From the NCBI RefSeq assembly GCF_000092205.1, contig NC_014216.1, positions 930,001-994,000 on the forward strand: a stretch of 64,000 nt of DNA. Direction: 5' to 3'. The position numbers and the translations under genes were made by a program. This DNA comes from Desulfurivibrio alkaliphilus AHT 2. GTDB lineage: Bacteria; Desulfobacterota; Desulfobulbia; Desulfobulbales; Desulfurivibrionaceae. This document shows positions 34,864-43,339 of the stretch, piece by piece (the first letter of the stretch is position 1; each line of letters begins with the position of its first letter). Under the pieces are notes generated by a model that was not told the DNA's origin, searched no databases, and was given only the letters and a program-made list of their open reading frames with translations.

Positions 34864-36060
34864 TTAATTAAGTAGAGAGAGAGCCAGTTCGGCGGCTTTT
34901 TGGGAGGCGCCGCCGCCGCCGAGTTTTTGCCGAACCTCGGCCAGGTCCTGGAGCATGGCCCGGCGGCGAGATTGGTTGGTCAGCAGTTCGACGATTTCCC
35001 GGCTGATGGTCGCCGGTTCGGCCTGGTGCTGGATCAGTTCGGGGATCACCTCCCGTTTTGCCACCAGGTTGACCAGGGTGACGTAAGGCACCTTTACCAG
35101 CAGTCGGCCGACCAGATAGGTGAAAGTGGAAACCCGGTAGGCCGCCACCGTGGGTACTCCCAGGATGGCCAGTTCCAGGGTGACCGTGCCCGATGCGGCC
35201 ATGGCCGCATCGCAGGCGGCCATGGTGCGGTGGCGATCCTGCCGGCTGACCCGGATATCAAGCTCCGGGTAACGCTCCAGGCCATGCTCTTGCAGGGTGG
35301 CATGGCGCAGCCCGGGTGCCATGGGCAACAGGAAAATCGGCGGTTGTTCAAGCTTTTTGGCCAGCCGGTCGGCGGCGGCCAAAAAAACCGGCAACAAAGC
35401 GGCAACCTCCCGGCGGCGGCTGCCCGGCACCAGACCGATCACCGGGCGCCCCTCATCTTCAACCCCCAAACCGGCTGCCGCCTTTAAAGAGGCCTGCCCG
35501 TTACCACCCTGCTGTTCATCAACCGGCAAAACGGTTCGCTGGGCCACCAGTGGGGCCAACTCATCCACCAGGGGATGGCCGACAAAATCCACCGCCAGCC
35601 CCTGACGCCGGTAAAATTCCTGCTCAAAGGGCAAAATCACCGCCATGCGGTCGACCAGCCGCTTGATCTTAGCCACCCTGCCCCGCCGCCAGGCCCAAAC
35701 CTGCGGGCTGATGTAATAGAGCACCCGGATCCCCAGCTTTTTGGCCTGGGCGGCCAACAGCAGATTGAAATCGGGATAGTCGATCAGGATCAACAGATCC
35801 GGCCGCTGTTCCTTAAGGAAGTCAATCAGCCGCCGCCGGGCGGCCAGAATTCCCCCCAAATGCCCCAACACCTCCACCAGGCCCACCACCGCCAGGCGGC
35901 TGGAGTCATAGATCAACTCACACTCCGCCGCCAGGGCGCTGCCGCCCATGGCGCTGATCTTGATTCCCGGGCGTTGTGAGCGCAAGGCCCGCACCAGGTT
36001 GGCGCCATGCATATCGCCGGAGGCCTCACCGGCGACAATCAGGACGTGGGAAGAAGACAT
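34864..36060 (-). CDS. lpxB: Lipid-A-disaccharide synthase
   Basis: LpxB joins UDP-diacylglucosamine and lipid X to form the lipid A disaccharide at the inner membrane. The 398-aa product has VAGEASGDMHGANLVRAL, ILIDYPDFNLLLAAQAKK, YYISPQVWAWRRGRV, FVGHPLVDE and LVPGSRRREV, with a C-terminal ASGTVTLELAI motif. It follows the Gfo/Idh gene by 11 bp. It shows a Gram-negative envelope with lipid A. Other raetz-pathway genes are not in the window. Confidence 0.95.
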   Translation of the reverse strand: MSSSHVLIVAGEASGDMHGANLVRALRSQRPGIKISAMGGSALAAECELIYDSSRLAVVGLVEVLGHLGGILAARRRLIDFLKEQRPDLLILIDYPDFNLLLAAQAKKLGIRVLYYISPQVWAWRRGRVAKIKRLVDRMAVILPFEQEFYRRQGLAVDFVGHPLVDELAPLVAQRTVLPVDEQQGGNGQASLKAAAGLGVEDEGRPVIGLVPGSRRREVAALLPVFLAAADRLAKKLEQPPIFLLPMAPGLRHATLQEHGLERYPELDIRVSRQDRHRTMAACDAAMAASGTVTLELAILGVPTVAAYRVSTFTYLVGRLLVKVPYVTLVNLVAKREVIPELIQHQAEPATISREIVELLTNQSRRRAMLQDLAEVRQKLGGGGASQKAAELALSLLN

Positions 36061-36071
36061 GGCAGGCTCGT

Positions 36072-37055
36072 TCAGCTGCGCTGCAACACGTCGCTGTAGC
36101 GACGAAAGTTTTCGGCAATCTGGACCATGATCTCCTGGGCCACCTGCAGGGCCTGGCGGCCCTGCTTGCCGTCCACTTTGGGGGTGGTACGATGGCGGAC
36201 ATTGCTCACAAAATCCCGCAACTCCTCTTCCAGGGCATCCTGTTCCGGCAGCTTATGGTGGGTGATCTCCTCCTGGGGCAGCCCCTGATCGTTAAGCTGA
36301 TCCTTGAGGCGAATGAGCATCAGCGACTTTGCCGCGTAATCCACTGAAATGTAACATTGCGGCTGGAAGATGCGGAGCCGGCGCACGTTTTCCTTGGAAA
36401 CCCGGCTGACGGTAATATTGGCCGTACAGCCGTTTTCAAAGATGATCCGGGCATTGGCGATATCGGTGCTGGGAGTCACCACCGGTACGCCCACGGTATG
36501 GATTGAACTGATGGGGGAATCCACAATGCTGAGAATAATGTCGATGTCATGGATCATCAGGTCCAGCACCACGTCAACATCCAGCCCCCGGGGTTTGAAA
36601 ACGTGAATGCGGTGAGATTCAATAAACAGCGGCCGGGTCAGGAACTGTTCCAGCGCCGTAACCGCCGGGTTATAGCGCTCGATATGCCCCACCTGCAGGA
36701 TTCGCCGGCCCGCCGCGGCTTGGGTGATCAGTTCATCGGCCTCGGCCAGGGTGGTGGTCATCGGTTTCTCCACCATTACATCGATTCCCTGCCCCAGGCA
36801 ATCCATGGCCACTCGGTGATGGTGAACGGTGGGCACCACCACACTGACCGCGTCAACCTGGGGCAGCAGTTGCCGGTAATCCTGGTAAGGGGTAGTGCCG
36901 GTCTCGGCGGCCACATTCTGGGCCAGCTCCGGATTGACATCGGCAACCCCCACCAGTTCGGCCTCTTCCATGGCGGCGTATTTGGCGGCATGAAACTTAC
37001 CCAGGTGGCCCACCCCGATGACGCCGACGCGAATTTTTTTCATAACATCTACCAT
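36072..37055 (-). CDS. Gfo/Idh/MocA-family oxidoreductase, possibly GnnA-like
   Basis: The 327-aa product has an N-terminal Rossmann fold (RVGVIGVGHLGKFHAAKY), the family motif MVEKPMTTTLAEA (EKP), and the C-terminal Gfo/Idh alpha/beta domain. It uses NAD(P) on a sugar or related substrate. Position just upstream of lpxB suggests lipid A work: GnnA of Acidithiobacillus oxidises UDP-GlcNAc before amination to UDP-GlcNAc3N, but the partner aminotransferase gnnB is not here. Start may be ATG 37055 or 37043 (the latter fits the family N-terminus). The GnnA assignment is inference. Confidence 0.8.
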   Translation of the reverse strand: MVDVMKKIRVGVIGVGHLGKFHAAKYAAMEEAELVGVADVNPELAQNVAAETGTTPYQDYRQLLPQVDAVSVVVPTVHHHRVAMDCLGQGIDVMVEKPMTTTLAEADELITQAAAGRRILQVGHIERYNPAVTALEQFLTRPLFIESHRIHVFKPRGLDVDVVLDLMIHDIDIILSIVDSPISSIHTVGVPVVTPSTDIANARIIFENGCTANITVSRVSKENVRRLRIFQPQCYISVDYAAKSLMLIRLKDQLNDQGLPQEEITHHKLPEQDALEEELRDFVSNVRHRTTPKVDGKQGRQALQVAQEIMVQIAENFRRYSDVLQRS

Positions 37056-37207
37056 TTAAAAAATATTTTTGTTTTTTTAATTGCACGTTGCGCGCTGGCA
37101 GGTATTACCATGAAGATCGCGCACAATCAACTTGTTATTTCAATGTGTTATGCTATTATGGCAGCGCTATGATTTACCATTATCAGTGGAATGCCAAGGA
37201 ATAAACC

Positions 37208-38764
37208 ATGCACAAATCACGCAGCCTCTGGCAGAGCAACCTGGGTTTTTTGATGGCCGCCATCGGCTCGGCCATCGGCCTGGGCAATATCTGGCGCTTC
37301 AGTTACATGGCCCATGAGCACGGTGGCGGGGCCTTTCTGGTACCATATCTGGTCGCCCTGGCGGTGGCGGGTATTCCCATCATTTTGCTGGAATACGGCC
37401 TTGGTCACCGGGAAAAGGGCTCCTCACCCATGGTTTTTGCCCGCCTCAGTCCCCGCTTCGAATTGCTGGGCTGGTGGATGCCGGTGGTGGCCATGTTTGG
37501 CATCATGCTCTATTACTCGGTGGTGATCGGTTGGTGCGTCAACTATTTCTTTCACTCCTTCACCCTGGCCTGGGGCAGTGATCCCCAAACTTTCTTTTTC
37601 AACGATTTCCTGCAGCTCTCCTCTTCCCCCGCCGAATTCGGCGGCTTTCGTCTGCCTATTCTGCTGGCCACCGCCCTGGTCTGGTTCAGTTGCTGGTTCA
37701 TCTGTTACCGCGACATCCGCCACGGTATTGAAGTGGCGGCCAAAATCTTCATGCCCCTGCTGTTGTTGCTCACCGCCGTTATCGTCTTCTGGACCCTGCA
37801 ACTGGATGGCGCCTGGGAAGGAATTCGCGACAACTACCTCTCCGCCGACTGGCATAAAATTAATTTTCTGGCCGCCGACCCCGAAGCCCGGGCCGCCGCC
37901 GCCCGGGTCTGGGTGGCCGCTTTCGGGCAGATATTTTTCACCCTCTCGTTGGGTTTTGGGATCATGATCGCCTATGCCAGTTACTTGCCGGCCAAAACCA
38001 ACCTGGCCAGAAACGCCCTGATCACCGCGGCGGTTAACTGCGGTTATTCGGTTTTTGCCGGCCTGGCGGTCTTCGGCATCGTCGGTTTCATGGCTTTCAG
38101 CCAAGGGGTAACCTTCGATGAGGCCATCGTCGGCGGCCCGCAGCTGGCCTTTGTTGTTTACCCCCAGGCCATTTCGCTGCTGCCGGATTTCAACTCCCTC
38201 TTCGGCGCCCTGTTTTTTCTGGTGCTGATCATCGCCGGCCTCACTTCCGGGGTCTCGCTGGTCGAGGCCTTTACCTGCGCCCTGACCGACAAGTTCAACT
38301 GGCGCCGCAAAAAGGTGGTCACCGCCCTGTGCTTGCTGGGGATCACCGGCAGCCTGATCTTTACCTCCCGGGCCGGGCTTTACCTGCTTGATATAACCGA
38401 TCATTTTATCACCAACTACGGCCTGGTGCTGGGTGGGCTGCTGCAGTGTCTGATCATCGGCTGGTACGTCGGGCCGGAAAAACTGCGGCAGCATATCAAC
38501 AAACTGGGCAGCAAGGTGCCGCAGATCTGGAACTTTTTTATCCGCTACCTGACCCCGCTGGTGCTGCTGATCCTGCTGCTGGTGGCCATCCGCGGCGATC
38601 TGGCCGACAATTACGAGGGTTATGCCACCATTCACCTGCTGCTGTACGGGGTGGGTTGGCTGATTTTCTGCCTGTTGATCGCCTATTTTTTCACCCGCCA
38701 ACCCTGGCTGGCCGCCCGGCTCAAGCACAAACACCGTTATGGAGATGACGATCTGCTGGTTTAA
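37208..38764 (+). CDS. Sodium-dependent NSS/SLC6-family transporter
   Basis: The 518-aa product opens with WQSNLGFLMAAIGSAIGLGNIWRFSY, the signature of neurotransmitter:sodium symporters (TM1 with sodium and substrate sites), then HEHGGGAFLVPYLVALAVAGIP. About 12 TM helices are visible. Bacterial members take up amino acids, often Trp, Leu, Ala or Met, with sodium. AAGGAA precedes ATG 37208. Single-gene unit. The substrate cannot be told from sequence. Confidence 0.92.
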   Translation: MHKSRSLWQSNLGFLMAAIGSAIGLGNIWRFSYMAHEHGGGAFLVPYLVALAVAGIPIILLEYGLGHREKGSSPMVFARLSPRFELLGWWMPVVAMFGIMLYYSVVIGWCVNYFFHSFTLAWGSDPQTFFFNDFLQLSSSPAEFGGFRLPILLATALVWFSCWFICYRDIRHGIEVAAKIFMPLLLLLTAVIVFWTLQLDGAWEGIRDNYLSADWHKINFLAADPEARAAAARVWVAAFGQIFFTLSLGFGIMIAYASYLPAKTNLARNALITAAVNCGYSVFAGLAVFGIVGFMAFSQGVTFDEAIVGGPQLAFVVYPQAISLLPDFNSLFGALFFLVLIIAGLTSGVSLVEAFTCALTDKFNWRRKKVVTALCLLGITGSLIFTSRAGLYLLDITDHFITNYGLVLGGLLQCLIIGWYVGPEKLRQHINKLGSKVPQIWNFFIRYLTPLVLLILLLVAIRGDLADNYEGYATIHLLLYGVGWLIFCLLIAYFFTRQPWLAARLKHKHRYGDDDLLV

Positions 38765-38769
38765 AGCTA

Positions 38770-38808
38770 AACGTACAGCCGCACCGCATCTTCGGGCGAT
38801 CAGCCCGA
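38770..38808. repeat. Half copy of the 110-bp palindromic repeat
   Basis: This stretch (core GCACCGCATCTTCGGGCGAT) matches one arm of the palindromes at 48153-48261 and 62718-62827, including TTCGGGCGATCAGCCCG. The other arm is missing. It lies just after the NSS transporter stop and before the AsmA-like gene. Confidence 0.7.
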
Positions 38809-38844
38809 CCCTAATCAGTTCAACTTTGCCCTTGGCGTTTATTT

Positions 38845-41800
38845 ATGGCCCGTAAAATAAGGCTAATCGTGCTGGGGGTGCTGCTGCTGGCAGCCCTGTC
38901 GGCCCTGGTGCTGCCCCTGATCCTCCGGTCGGAAACGGTCAGGAGCGACCTGGCCGACCGCCTGGGCTATCACCTGCGCAGCGAGATCAGCCTGGACAGC
39001 ATTGAGCTGGCCTGGCTGCCGACCCCCCACCTGCTGGTTCGCGGGGTTGATGTGCAGCGGCCGGAACTTAGCCTTATCATGCCGGAAACTCATGTTTATC
39101 CAAGCTTCATCGCCCTCCTGCAGATGCGCTTGGAACCACGACGGGTGGTGTTGAATGACCCGGAACTGCAACTTGACCTCCAGGCCCGGCTGGCCGGCAC
39201 AGAGGTCGCTTCCCCGGCGGTCTTTCCCCGCAAATTTAAAGGAGAGGTGGAAATTTCCCGGGGCAACTTAAGTCTCACCTCCACCGAACTACCCGGGAAT
39301 CTCCGGCTGGAAGCCTTGGAATTCCGCGACATCGAGGCGGCCATCAAACTCTCCCCCACCCGTTTTGACCTGGAACTCTCCCTGCGGCCCTCCTTTGGCC
39401 GCCATCTGGCTCTGAGCGGTACTTATCTGGTTGACGGCAACTACCAACTGCAGACCCATGGGCGCCAACTGCACCTGCATGAACTGATCACCACCCCGTT
39501 GCTGGGCGTTGCCCCCCTGGAAACGGCGGCCGATTTACAGCTGCAGGCCACCGGCAAGGGCCTGGCAAAACTTGACGCCGCCCTCACCGGCAATCTGCCC
39601 TGTTTTCTTCTAAAGCCTCAGGATATTGCCCCGCAAGCCGGGGCGGTGCGCCTGGACTGCGGGGCCATTGACCTGGCGCTGCACCAGCGGGAAGATTTCT
39701 GGCAGCTGACCATCAACGATTTTGAAGTAAGCCAACCACAGTTTCGGCTGGGCGGGGTGATTACCCGCGACAGCCGAGCAACGGACTCCCCCCACTGGGA
39801 AGTTGACCTGCATGGCCGGGAGCTTAATGCCGATGAAATAATGCCGGCGGTGGTGGAGTTGTTCGGCGAATTCAAGCCGGCCCAGATGGTCGGTGAAATT
39901 GTTCTGGGGGGGTGGGCCTCGCAGGCCGCATTCCATCTGGCCGGCGAGGAAAATGTCTTACAAGACCCCAGGGCTCTGGCCGACCGGATGGTGCTGGAGG
40001 TTGAGGTTGAGCGGGCCGAGATCATGGTGCCGGGAATCGATCTTTATCTGCCCAAGGCCTGGGGGGAACTGCAGATCAAAAACAGCATCCTGGAGCTGCG
40101 CCGGGCGGAAGCCCTGCTGGAGCACAGCCATGGCTATGACGGCTCCCTGCGGGTGGGGTTGCACCAGGAACTGCCCCTGCTGGAACTCGACCTGCAACTG
40201 GATGCCGACCTGGAAGAGTTGCGACAGTTACTGCCGGAACTGGTGCCGAACCCGGTCTTTCAAGAAGAAATGAAGCTCTTTCCCCGGGCCCGGGGCAGGG
40301 CCGCCGGCCGGCTGGTGGTCAGCGACAACTGGCATGACTTTACCGTCGATGTCACCATTGAACAGAGCCGGGGCGAAGTTGCCTACGATCGCCTGCCCTG
40401 GCCTTTAACCGTCGAACGCGGCCGCCTGCTGATCGACCGGGAGCAGGTCCGCTGGCGGGATTTGCAGGGAACGGCGGGACCGCACCGCCTGCTGAGCAGT
40501 AGCGGCCAGATCGGCCTGACCCCCCAGGCGCCCTTTGCCCTGCACCAGGCCCGAGCGGAGCTGGACAGCCAAGCATTTTACGAGCACCTGCTGAGCTATC
40601 CGGTGCTTAAACAGGCGCTGCTGCCGGTACTGCAAGAGATCGACGGGCCGGTGGCGATCACCCATGGCCGGGCCGAAGGGGAACTGTTCCAACCGGAACA
40701 GTGGCGTTATACGACCATCGTCGACCTGGACCGCGGCTCCGGGCTGAACTGGTACTCGCCGCTGCTGGCGGCGGAGATTACCGGTTCCCGGGGGCTGCTG
40801 CGGGTGGATGACGACCAGGTCGACTTCCGGCAACTAAGGCTAAAATTGCAGGACAGCGAGCTGAAACTGGCCGGCAGCCTGCAGCATCAAAAGCTGCAGC
40901 ACTGGCGGGGTAAGCTGCAAATCAGCGGCCTGCTGACCGCCGGCAATCGCACCTGGCTTAAAAACCGCCAGTGGCTGCCGGAGATATTTTTGCCCCAGGC
41001 ACCTATTACCGCGCTTCCCCTGCGGATCAACTGGGACGAGAACTTCCTGGAATTGGCCGGCACCCTTTTGAGCAAAGAAGAAGAGTCGAAAGAGCAGCGG
41101 GAACCTGCCTTGCGTCGCCTGGACTTTGAGTTTCACCGCTTTAACAACCAGGCCACGGAAGTGGTTGCCCGGGTGCTGGAAGGCGCCGACCAGGCCTATT
41201 TCCGCCTGCACCTGCCCCCACCCCCCGACATTTCACCCCAAGATTCCAGGGCCGGAGATGCCCCGGGCGAAGCGGAACGTATTATAAGCGGCAGTTTTAA
41301 CGGCCAGTTGCACAAGGGGACAATGGGGCACTTTTTCACCTTTTTTGACCGGCAACTGGAGACGGGCACCTGGCACGGCGAGGCCGCCTGGCAATGGCCG
41401 CAGACCCTGCCTGAGGAAGCAAAAAAGGCGCAAGGACCTAAGGCGGAGTTCACTCCCCCCCATTTTACCGGCCACTTGCAGCTTGCCGGCCTCTCCTGGG
41501 CCCCAGAACCCGATGATGAGCGGCGGCTCACCGTAAACCGTTTGTCTTTGAGCGGTCAAGAACAGGCCTGGCAGTTGCAGCAACTGGATCTGAACCTGAA
41601 CAGTGAACAACGGCTGCAACTGGGGGGTCGGATCGACGCGGATAAAACCGGCTTTGCTCTTGACCTGGCGCTCTTTTCGCCCTATTTGCAACGGGAGACC
41701 CTGGTTGCCTGGTACAACGAGCTTGGCAAGCGGCAACCGCGTCTGGCCATCGATTCCAAACCGCGAACCTGGCCGCTGACCGGCCGGCTTGCCTTCCAAC

Positions 41801-42645
41801 TGGAGGAATTTGATTCCGGCCCCTGGCCCGATGAGGAATCGGAAACCTCCCTGCACTGGCAACCCTTTACCGGCATCCTGTCGTTGACCGAGGAGCAGGG
41901 GCTGGTGACCGAGCTGCACTCGGCGGTGCTCTGCTGCCTGGAGATCACCGGTACCTGGTATCTGGACCCGAACCTGGGCACCAGTTCCTTTGCCCTGGCT
42001 CCGACCTGCCCGGATACCCCCCGCTTTGAAAAATTATTGCCGTGCCTGGGGATTGAACAGGATATAATCTCCGGCGACTGCCTGCTGACCGCGGAACTGG
42101 AGGGGGAATTCAGCCACTGGCAACAAGGCAGAATCAGCATCTCCTCCCCGCAGGGAGGCCGTATCATGCGCATGGGGCTGCTGGCCCGAATCTTCAGCCT
42201 GGTCAACCTTACCGACATTTTTACCGGTGAAATCGCCGGTTTTGACGAACGCGGGTTTGCTTACCGGGAACTGGAGTTCGAGGCGGTGATAAAGGACCAT
42301 GTCCTGACCATTGAAAAAGCGGTGGTACGGGGGGTGGGTCTGAATCTGATCGCCCGCGGCAGTTTGAACCTGGACGATATGCAGGCCGATATGGTGGTCC
42401 TGGTGGCCCCTTTTAAAACCATCGACACCCTGGTGAGTTGGGTTCCTTTCGTGGGGCGGATCATCGGCGGCAAGGACGCCACCGTGGTGACCATTCCCGT
42501 TGGGGTCAAGGGGGATATCCGCAACCCCCGGCTCACGGTTCTGGCCCCGGATGCGGTGGGACAAGGGCTGATCAATCTTATCAGGAGCACCCTGATGCTG
42601 CCCTTTAATATTTTGAGCCCGTTGCTGCCTACCCCAGCTGAATAA
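38845..42645 (+). CDS. AsmA-like (YhdP/TamB-type) envelope protein
   Basis: The 1266-aa product has an N-terminal TM helix (residues 5-27) and a long periplasmic body of repeating beta-strands, with AsmA-like N-terminal region (SISLDSIELAWLP-type pattern) and a C-terminal AsmA domain around 1120-1240 (IARGSLNLDDMQADMVVL, PVGVKGDIRNPRLTV). Such proteins are thought to form hydrophobic grooves carrying phospholipids between membranes. Large but within the YhdP size range. It follows the half repeat; the convergent PilZ gene ends 15 bp away. Confidence 0.85.
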   Translation: MARKIRLIVLGVLLLAALSALVLPLILRSETVRSDLADRLGYHLRSEISLDSIELAWLPTPHLLVRGVDVQRPELSLIMPETHVYPSFIALLQMRLEPRRVVLNDPELQLDLQARLAGTEVASPAVFPRKFKGEVEISRGNLSLTSTELPGNLRLEALEFRDIEAAIKLSPTRFDLELSLRPSFGRHLALSGTYLVDGNYQLQTHGRQLHLHELITTPLLGVAPLETAADLQLQATGKGLAKLDAALTGNLPCFLLKPQDIAPQAGAVRLDCGAIDLALHQREDFWQLTINDFEVSQPQFRLGGVITRDSRATDSPHWEVDLHGRELNADEIMPAVVELFGEFKPAQMVGEIVLGGWASQAAFHLAGEENVLQDPRALADRMVLEVEVERAEIMVPGIDLYLPKAWGELQIKNSILELRRAEALLEHSHGYDGSLRVGLHQELPLLELDLQLDADLEELRQLLPELVPNPVFQEEMKLFPRARGRAAGRLVVSDNWHDFTVDVTIEQSRGEVAYDRLPWPLTVERGRLLIDREQVRWRDLQGTAGPHRLLSSSGQIGLTPQAPFALHQARAELDSQAFYEHLLSYPVLKQALLPVLQEIDGPVAITHGRAEGELFQPEQWRYTTIVDLDRGSGLNWYSPLLAAEITGSRGLLRVDDDQVDFRQLRLKLQDSELKLAGSLQHQKLQHWRGKLQISGLLTAGNRTWLKNRQWLPEIFLPQAPITALPLRINWDENFLELAGTLLSKEEESKEQREPALRRLDFEFHRFNNQATEVVARVLEGADQAYFRLHLPPPPDISPQDSRAGDAPGEAERIISGSFNGQLHKGTMGHFFTFFDRQLETGTWHGEAAWQWPQTLPEEAKKAQGPKAEFTPPHFTGHLQLAGLSWAPEPDDERRLTVNRLSLSGQEQAWQLQQLDLNLNSEQRLQLGGRIDADKTGFALDLALFSPYLQRETLVAWYNELGKRQPRLAIDSKPRTWPLTGRLAFQLEEFDSGPWPDEESETSLHWQPFTGILSLTEEQGLVTELHSAVLCCLEITGTWYLDPNLGTSSFALAPTCPDTPRFEKLLPCLGIEQDIISGDCLLTAELEGEFSHWQQGRISISSPQGGRIMRMGLLARIFSLVNLTDIFTGEIAGFDERGFAYRELEFEAVIKDHVLTIEKAVVRGVGLNLIARGSLNLDDMQADMVVLVAPFKTIDTLVSWVPFVGRIIGGKDATVVTIPVGVKGDIRNPRLTVLAPDAVGQGLINLIRSTLMLPFNILSPLLPTPAE

Positions 42646-42660
42646 GGTGAAATCGGCGGG

Positions 42661-43107
42661 TCAGCGACCGCCGAACAAGTTTGACCACCAGCTTACTTTA
42701 TGCCGCTGGCGGAGGCTGTTGAACTTTTCATTGAGCCAGGCCAGTGCTGCCGGGGGCGGAGGCGCAAGAAATTCCATGCCCAACTGGAAAGGCTTGTCGG
42801 GCAAAGACAACAGGCGGTCAAACCAGACCGGTTTTACCGGCAGTTCAAAGTCCGGCGCCTGTTCATCATCCTGCCGGGCCAGAACTTCCAACAGCAACAT
42901 CTGCTGCTCGTTTTCCTGAAAATTATAAAAAATATGCCACTGCTCGATCTTGCTTTGCGGCACCACCAGCCTTAAGCCGTGCCGGGAGATGTCGCTGATC
43001 CTGCCGACACCCTCGGCGATGGTCTGCGCACCGGCCCGGTCGCGGATAATAATCCGCACCGGCAGGCTAACCTCAAGTCGTGGCGAACGCCGCTGTTCAC
43101 GTGCCAT
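42661..43107 (-). CDS. PilZ-domain cyclic-di-GMP receptor
   Basis: The 148-aa product starts at ATG 43107 with AAGGA upstream. It has the PilZ c-di-GMP site: RRSPRLEVSLPVRI (RxxxR) at the N-terminus and DISRHGLRL (D/NxSxxG) near residue 45. A C-terminal helix-rich tail follows. A likely output for the c-di-GMP made by the GGDEF protein at 7949-9091, though not linked to it. The target process is unknown. Confidence 0.88.
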   Translation of the reverse strand: MAREQRRSPRLEVSLPVRIIIRDRAGAQTIAEGVGRISDISRHGLRLVVPQSKIEQWHIFYNFQENEQQMLLLEVLARQDDEQAPDFELPVKPVWFDRLLSLPDKPFQLGMEFLAPPPPAALAWLNEKFNSLRQRHKVSWWSNLFGGR

Positions 43108-43339
43108 GTTGCCGTCCTTTCGGGGTTGCGGGTTGCTGCAATGCTGGTTGATTGTGGCCTGTAGAAGCGTGAGCCTCCCAGGTAAATATACTACCACTGA
43201 AAACTCATGAAATCTCGCAAACAATTTAATCCGCTCCGGTGTTCACTTGGCGAATCTTATTTTGGCCGCAGGAGAGTTGGGCAGGCAGTGGCTTTCATCT
43301 CTGGTCCATGAACGATCAGGATTTTAGTGTCCGTCTTTT

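Noticed and set aside
37424-38734. Long minus-strand frame opposite the NSS transporter
   Set aside because: Gln/Gly/Asp-rich translation typical of the reverse of a membrane-protein gene; the TM-rich plus-strand frame is the real gene.
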